The translations under genes and the position numbers were made by a program. A stretch of 61,318 bases of DNA from Welwitschia mirabilis (lineage: Eukaryota; Gnetophyta; Gnetopsida; Welwitschiales): the NCBI GenBank assembly GCA_051453625.1, contig JBOZIK010000001.1, positions 79,870,765 through 79,932,082 on the forward strand, written 5' to 3'. This document shows positions 58,193 to 61,318 of this stretch, in pieces. The notes under the pieces were generated by a model. It saw nothing but the letters and a program-made list of their open reading frames with translations. It made no database searches and was not told the origin of the DNA. Position 1 is the first letter of the stretch; each line of letters begins with the position of its first letter.

Positions 58193-58230
58193 ATCGTTCT
58201 TCATGTTGTCCACATGACTAGATGGATGAT
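58193..58230 (+). promoter_or_regulatory. 38-bp nested palindrome, leader copy
   Basis: Outer arms ATCGTTC and GGATGAT; inner arms CATGT and ACATG are perfect complements around TGTCC-like bases. Confidence 0.5.
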
Positions 58231-58502
58231 GGTCTGCTATTTTTGATTTCTCTATTCTACTAGTGATTTGAGCATACAAGGATATGGTAAATACTAGTAA
58301 AAATATGAAATATTAGAGAGAACCAAACCTGATTGAAGTAAATATCAAAGAAGGATTGATAAACTTCAAATTAAACCTAGATATGCAAACCCCAGGCATG
58401 CAAATTCCCAAAATTGAAGAAGAATATTTTTCTACTTTTATTATTTTAAAATCTGATTTTATAAAAGAAAAGTAAAGTAGAGAAGGCAATTATATTGTTT
58501 CT

Positions 58503-58969
58503 TTGAAAATGTCAAATATTTTGAAAGTGTCACAAAAACTAAAGCAAGTAGCTTCTTCTAACACTCCAATAATATTAGGAACTTCTTCCTCAAATGAAAA
58601 TGTTATGCTTAGAGATTTAATTACTAATAAAAAATGTGAAATTAAAAATCCTTTTGATTTACCTCCTAGAGACGATGTAGAGTTAAGAAATCCAAGTGCT
58701 TATCCAACCTTTTTGGGGGAATTAAAAAAAGATCCTTTTTAACATCTAGCTGACATAGAATAACTTGTGCTTATATTTGGAAATGAAAAAAAAAATGTAT
58801 TAGTGATTGTACCTATATGATTATTTTTCCTGTTACCCTTAGAGATAGGACAAAAATTTGGCTAAAAACCATTCCGCATAAAAGTCTAAAATCATGGAGT
58901 CAAGTGCAAGAAGTTTTTATTAAATGATTTTTAAGTGAAACTACTATGAAAAAGAGAATAAAAGAAGTC
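58503..58969 (+). pseudogene. gag N-terminus, first copy, family A
   Basis: Open for 79 codons from 58503. The start at 58509 (MSNILKV) matches MSN of the minus-strand copy at 38496; two codons upstream lies an alternative ATG. Residues CEIKNPFDLPPRDDVELRN are shared with the other copies. A stop (TAA at 58740, CAA-type position) is followed by more gag wording: LADIE, W-L-K-T-I-P-H-K-S-L-K-S-W (about 58858-58900) and KKRIKEV at the gap. This gag half is repeated after the gap. Confidence 0.5.
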
Positions 58970-59069
58970 NNNNNNNNNNNNNNNNNNNNNNNNNNNNNNN
59001 NNNNNNNNNNNNNNNNNNNNNNNNNNNNNNNNNNNNNNNNNNNNNNNNNNNNNNNNNNNNNNNNNNNNN
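58970..59069. other. assembly gap, 100 N
   Basis: Gap between two near-identical gag N-terminal copies. Confidence 0.5.
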
Positions 59070-59597
59070 TAGCTTCTTCTAACACTCCAATAATATTAGG
59101 AACTTCTTCCTCAAATGTAAATGTTACGCTTAGAGATTTAATTACTAATAGAAAATATGAAATTCAAAATCCTTTTGATTTACCTCTAGGAGATGATGTA
59201 GAATTAAGAAATCTAAGTGCTAACCCATCCTTTTAGCTAATATATAACAACTTGTGCTTACATCTGGAAATGGAAAAAGATGTATTAATGATCATACCTA
59301 TATGATTATTTTTCCTAGGGGAAAAAATTAGCTAAAAACCATTCCACATAAAATTTTAAAATCATGAAGTCAAGTGCAAGAAGTTTTTATTAAACAATTT
59401 TTGAGTGAAAGTGCTATGAGGAAGAGAATAAAAGAAGTCACCAACTTCCAACAACAACCACATGAAGCTTATGCAACTGTGTATGAATGTTTTATAATTG
59501 CTAGTTATTCCAACCCTATTGATGAATTTTGTAAGGAGGAACTGGTGGATTATTTTTATAGTGGACTAAATGCTTCAACTAAACAACTTATGGATTT
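59070..59597 (+). pseudogene. gag N-terminus to core, second copy, family A
   Basis: Repeats 58551-58969 from ASSNTPIILGTSSSN onward with about 5 percent differences and two small deletions, then goes past the gap edge into the core: FLSESAMRKRIKEVTNFQQQ, EAYATVYECF and DYFYSGLNASTKQLMD (59400-59597). This is the Ty3/gypsy Retrotrans_gag domain (the FYxGL motif is typical). A 526-N gap follows. The open part from 59374 is just a stretch of the broken gag frame, not a start. Confidence 0.5.
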
Positions 59598-60123
59598 NNN
59601 NNNNNNNNNNNNNNNNNNNNNNNNNNNNNNNNNNNNNNNNNNNNNNNNNNNNNNNNNNNNNNNNNNNNNNNNNNNNNNNNNNNNNNNNNNNNNNNNNNNN
59701 NNNNNNNNNNNNNNNNNNNNNNNNNNNNNNNNNNNNNNNNNNNNNNNNNNNNNNNNNNNNNNNNNNNNNNNNNNNNNNNNNNNNNNNNNNNNNNNNNNNN
59801 NNNNNNNNNNNNNNNNNNNNNNNNNNNNNNNNNNNNNNNNNNNNNNNNNNNNNNNNNNNNNNNNNNNNNNNNNNNNNNNNNNNNNNNNNNNNNNNNNNNN
59901 NNNNNNNNNNNNNNNNNNNNNNNNNNNNNNNNNNNNNNNNNNNNNNNNNNNNNNNNNNNNNNNNNNNNNNNNNNNNNNNNNNNNNNNNNNNNNNNNNNNN
60001 NNNNNNNNNNNNNNNNNNNNNNNNNNNNNNNNNNNNNNNNNNNNNNNNNNNNNNNNNNNNNNNNNNNNNNNNNNNNNNNNNNNNNNNNNNNNNNNNNNNN
60101 NNNNNNNNNNNNNNNNNNNNNNN
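59598..60123. other. assembly gap, 526 N
   Basis: Gap in the middle of gag. By comparison with 8275-8450 the missing part should hold the end of the gag core and the region before the knuckle. Confidence 0.5.
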
Positions 60124-60463
60124 ATGATGAAGGTTAAAGAAAAGACAAACAGCAACATTGAGAATTTAGTGAATGTGTTTCAACAAACCATGCTTGCTAA
60201 CCAAAGATCACAAGGGTCTCTCGCTTCTCAAACATTACCCCATCCAAAAAAAAGTTAGGAGAGACTTAAAGATTGTAACAAGAAGTGGGAAAGATACAAC
60301 ACCTTCTACCCATGAGGTTTTAACGCCTAAACAAAAAGAAATAATTTGGGAAGATGATGTGGAAATCTTATATTCTTATAACCTTCCTTCCATATCATTT
60401 GCCAAAACCTCTGTCAAACATAAATTAAAAGAGAATAAAGGAAAAATACCATCAACTCCTTAG
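60124..60463 (+). pseudogene. gag C-terminus, family A
   Basis: The first part (60124-60258) reads MMKVKEKTNSNIENLVNVFQ and QRSQGSLASQTLP, then a frame change occurs at the A8 run 60246-60253; the continuation in the other frame reads VRRDLKIVTRSGKDTTP. The V-T-R-S-G-K wording is the standard gag C-terminal landmark of Athila/Tat elements (AITLRSGK). The frame then stays open through WEDDVEILYSYNLP to a TAG at 60461. The frame change could be a real mutation or a homopolymer error. Confidence 0.5.
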
Positions 60464-61318
60464 ATTGATAGATTGAACACCAGTCCTACATTTGACGAAC
60501 TCTTAAAAGCCTTGATGCAAGAAGTCAATATCAACCTTTCCTTTTGGAAACATTTGTAAGAAAACCCCAAATAATCTAAGTTATGGAAGGACTTAGTGAG
60601 AAGAAAACAAAAATGTATTATTCCAAGTAAAGTTTTTCTCACCCAATCTCTTTCCAACTTAGTGGTGAAGAAGTGTACTAAATTCAAAGATCCTGGGGCT
60701 GCAACTATTAGCATTACTTTAAAGGAAAACAAACAAATTAGAAAGGCTCTAATTGACATAGATGCAAGTGTGAATAATATTCCTTTTCATATATGCAAGA
60801 GACTTGGTTTGGAAAGTAGAATTGAACCTACACCTATTATCTTAGAGCTAGCTGACACCTCAATTAAAAAACTGTTAGGAATCATCAACAACTTAGTCAT
60901 CCAAATTGAGGAAGTTTTTTACCCCATTGATGTGGTCATAATTAAAACAGATCATGATGGAGGATATCCACTACTTCTAGGAAGAGCCTTTTGTGCTATA
61001 TCCCATTGTATCATTGACACTTGATTCGGAATGATGAGATACCACTTTAACAATAAAGAAATTATCATTAAGGTCTTTGATGCTGCTAAAAAAGACACAA
61101 GAACTGATTTTAACATTGAAGATGATTTAAAACCAACTTTATTCTTACAACATCGACCTATAAAAGAGAGATTAATTATGGTTCATAAGCCAATTTTGTA
61201 TGATGACCCAACTAAAATAAATTATTTTGAATTTGAGGAAGAAATTTCTGGGGATGAGGAAGAAACCCAACATCTTTACTCTATAGAAAAACTCTTTGAA
61301 GAGTGTCATCCCCTTCAT
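60464..61318 (+). pseudogene. aspartic protease, family A, running off the window
   Basis: Same frame as the gag tail, interrupted by stops at 60461, 60557 and 60572 and by TGA at 61022, where sister copies have CGC; otherwise it continues open to 61318. Landmarks: KFKDPGAATISITL (60680-60721), the active site ALIDIDASVNNIP (60747-60785), LELADTSIKKLLGIINNLVI, FYPIDVV and GGYPLLLGRAFCA (60959-60997), HCIIDT, VFDAAKKD and the acidic linker EEISGDEEETQHLYS. The catalytic Asp is kept but the next-but-one Gly is Asp. It is the least decayed protease in the window. RT would follow beyond the window, so I cannot tell whether this copy also lacks the pol core. Confidence 0.5.

Larger units (their letters stand above)
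57834..58502 (+). other. leader with three palindromes
   Basis: Untranslated leader of the last element. Palindromes of the LTR type lie at 57998-58036, 58099-58137 and 58193-58230, spaced 101 and 94 bp. No coding sequence. Confidence 0.5.

Overview
The window looks like plant nuclear heterochromatin, most likely from a flowering plant. It is very AT-rich, holds no convincing host gene, and is filled with decayed LTR retrotransposons. The reading frames are full of stops. Many changes in recognisable sites, such as the tRNA-Asp-type primer binding sites, are C-to-T or G-to-A, as expected from long-term deamination of methylated cytosine. Runs of N (mostly exactly 100) mark scaffold gaps. All identifications rest on motifs I could read by eye; no search was run.

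The main occupant, called family A here, is a Ty3/gypsy lineage resembling Athila/Tat elements. Its LTRs are about 1.0-1.4 kb, begin TGTTGCA or a variant and end TGCAACA, and are followed by a degenerate TGGCGCC-type primer site, a leader, gag, protease and pol, then a long non-coding 3' region and a polypurine tract (AAGTGAGGGGCT-like). Copies by position: 1-3978 (+, protease to 3' LTR); 6432-7686 (-, LTR); 7765-14410 (+, gag, protease, pol tail, 3' region and a duplicated 3' region plus LTR); 32481-40304 (-, gag, protease, RT, RNase H, integrase, with a 5' LTR); 44227-49480 (-, two LTRs, 3' regions and an unrecognised reading frame); 53477-56286 (-, LTR and 3' region); 56387-61318 (+, LTR, primer site, gag, protease, running off the window). 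Two copies, at 1-1000 and 7765-10520, lack the RT/RNase H/integrase core at the same place and look non-autonomous.

A second, more classical Athila-like element (family B, minus strand, 23120-32480) keeps recognisable gag, protease, RT, RNase H and integrase between two LTRs. Its 5' LTR is cut where it meets the integrase end of the family A copy. Ty1/copia fragments on the minus strand lie at 17000-18100 (gag and primer site), 22540-22960 (RNase H end) and 52470-53376 (gag to protease), with a possible copia LTR end near 4240-4665. Possible tRNA-derived SINEs sit at 51540-51660 and 51890-52080, inside a short GC-richer stretch.

The most interesting signal is a 38-bp imperfect nested palindrome. 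Its outer arms are like GTCATCC/GGATGAC and its inner arms like TGTCRT/AYGACA. It recurs two or three times in most family A LTRs, upstream of the TATA box where one is visible, at spacings of about 85-115 bp, and again in the leader between primer site and gag. The length stays at 38-39 bp while the bases vary, which suggests a constrained DNA or RNA structure.
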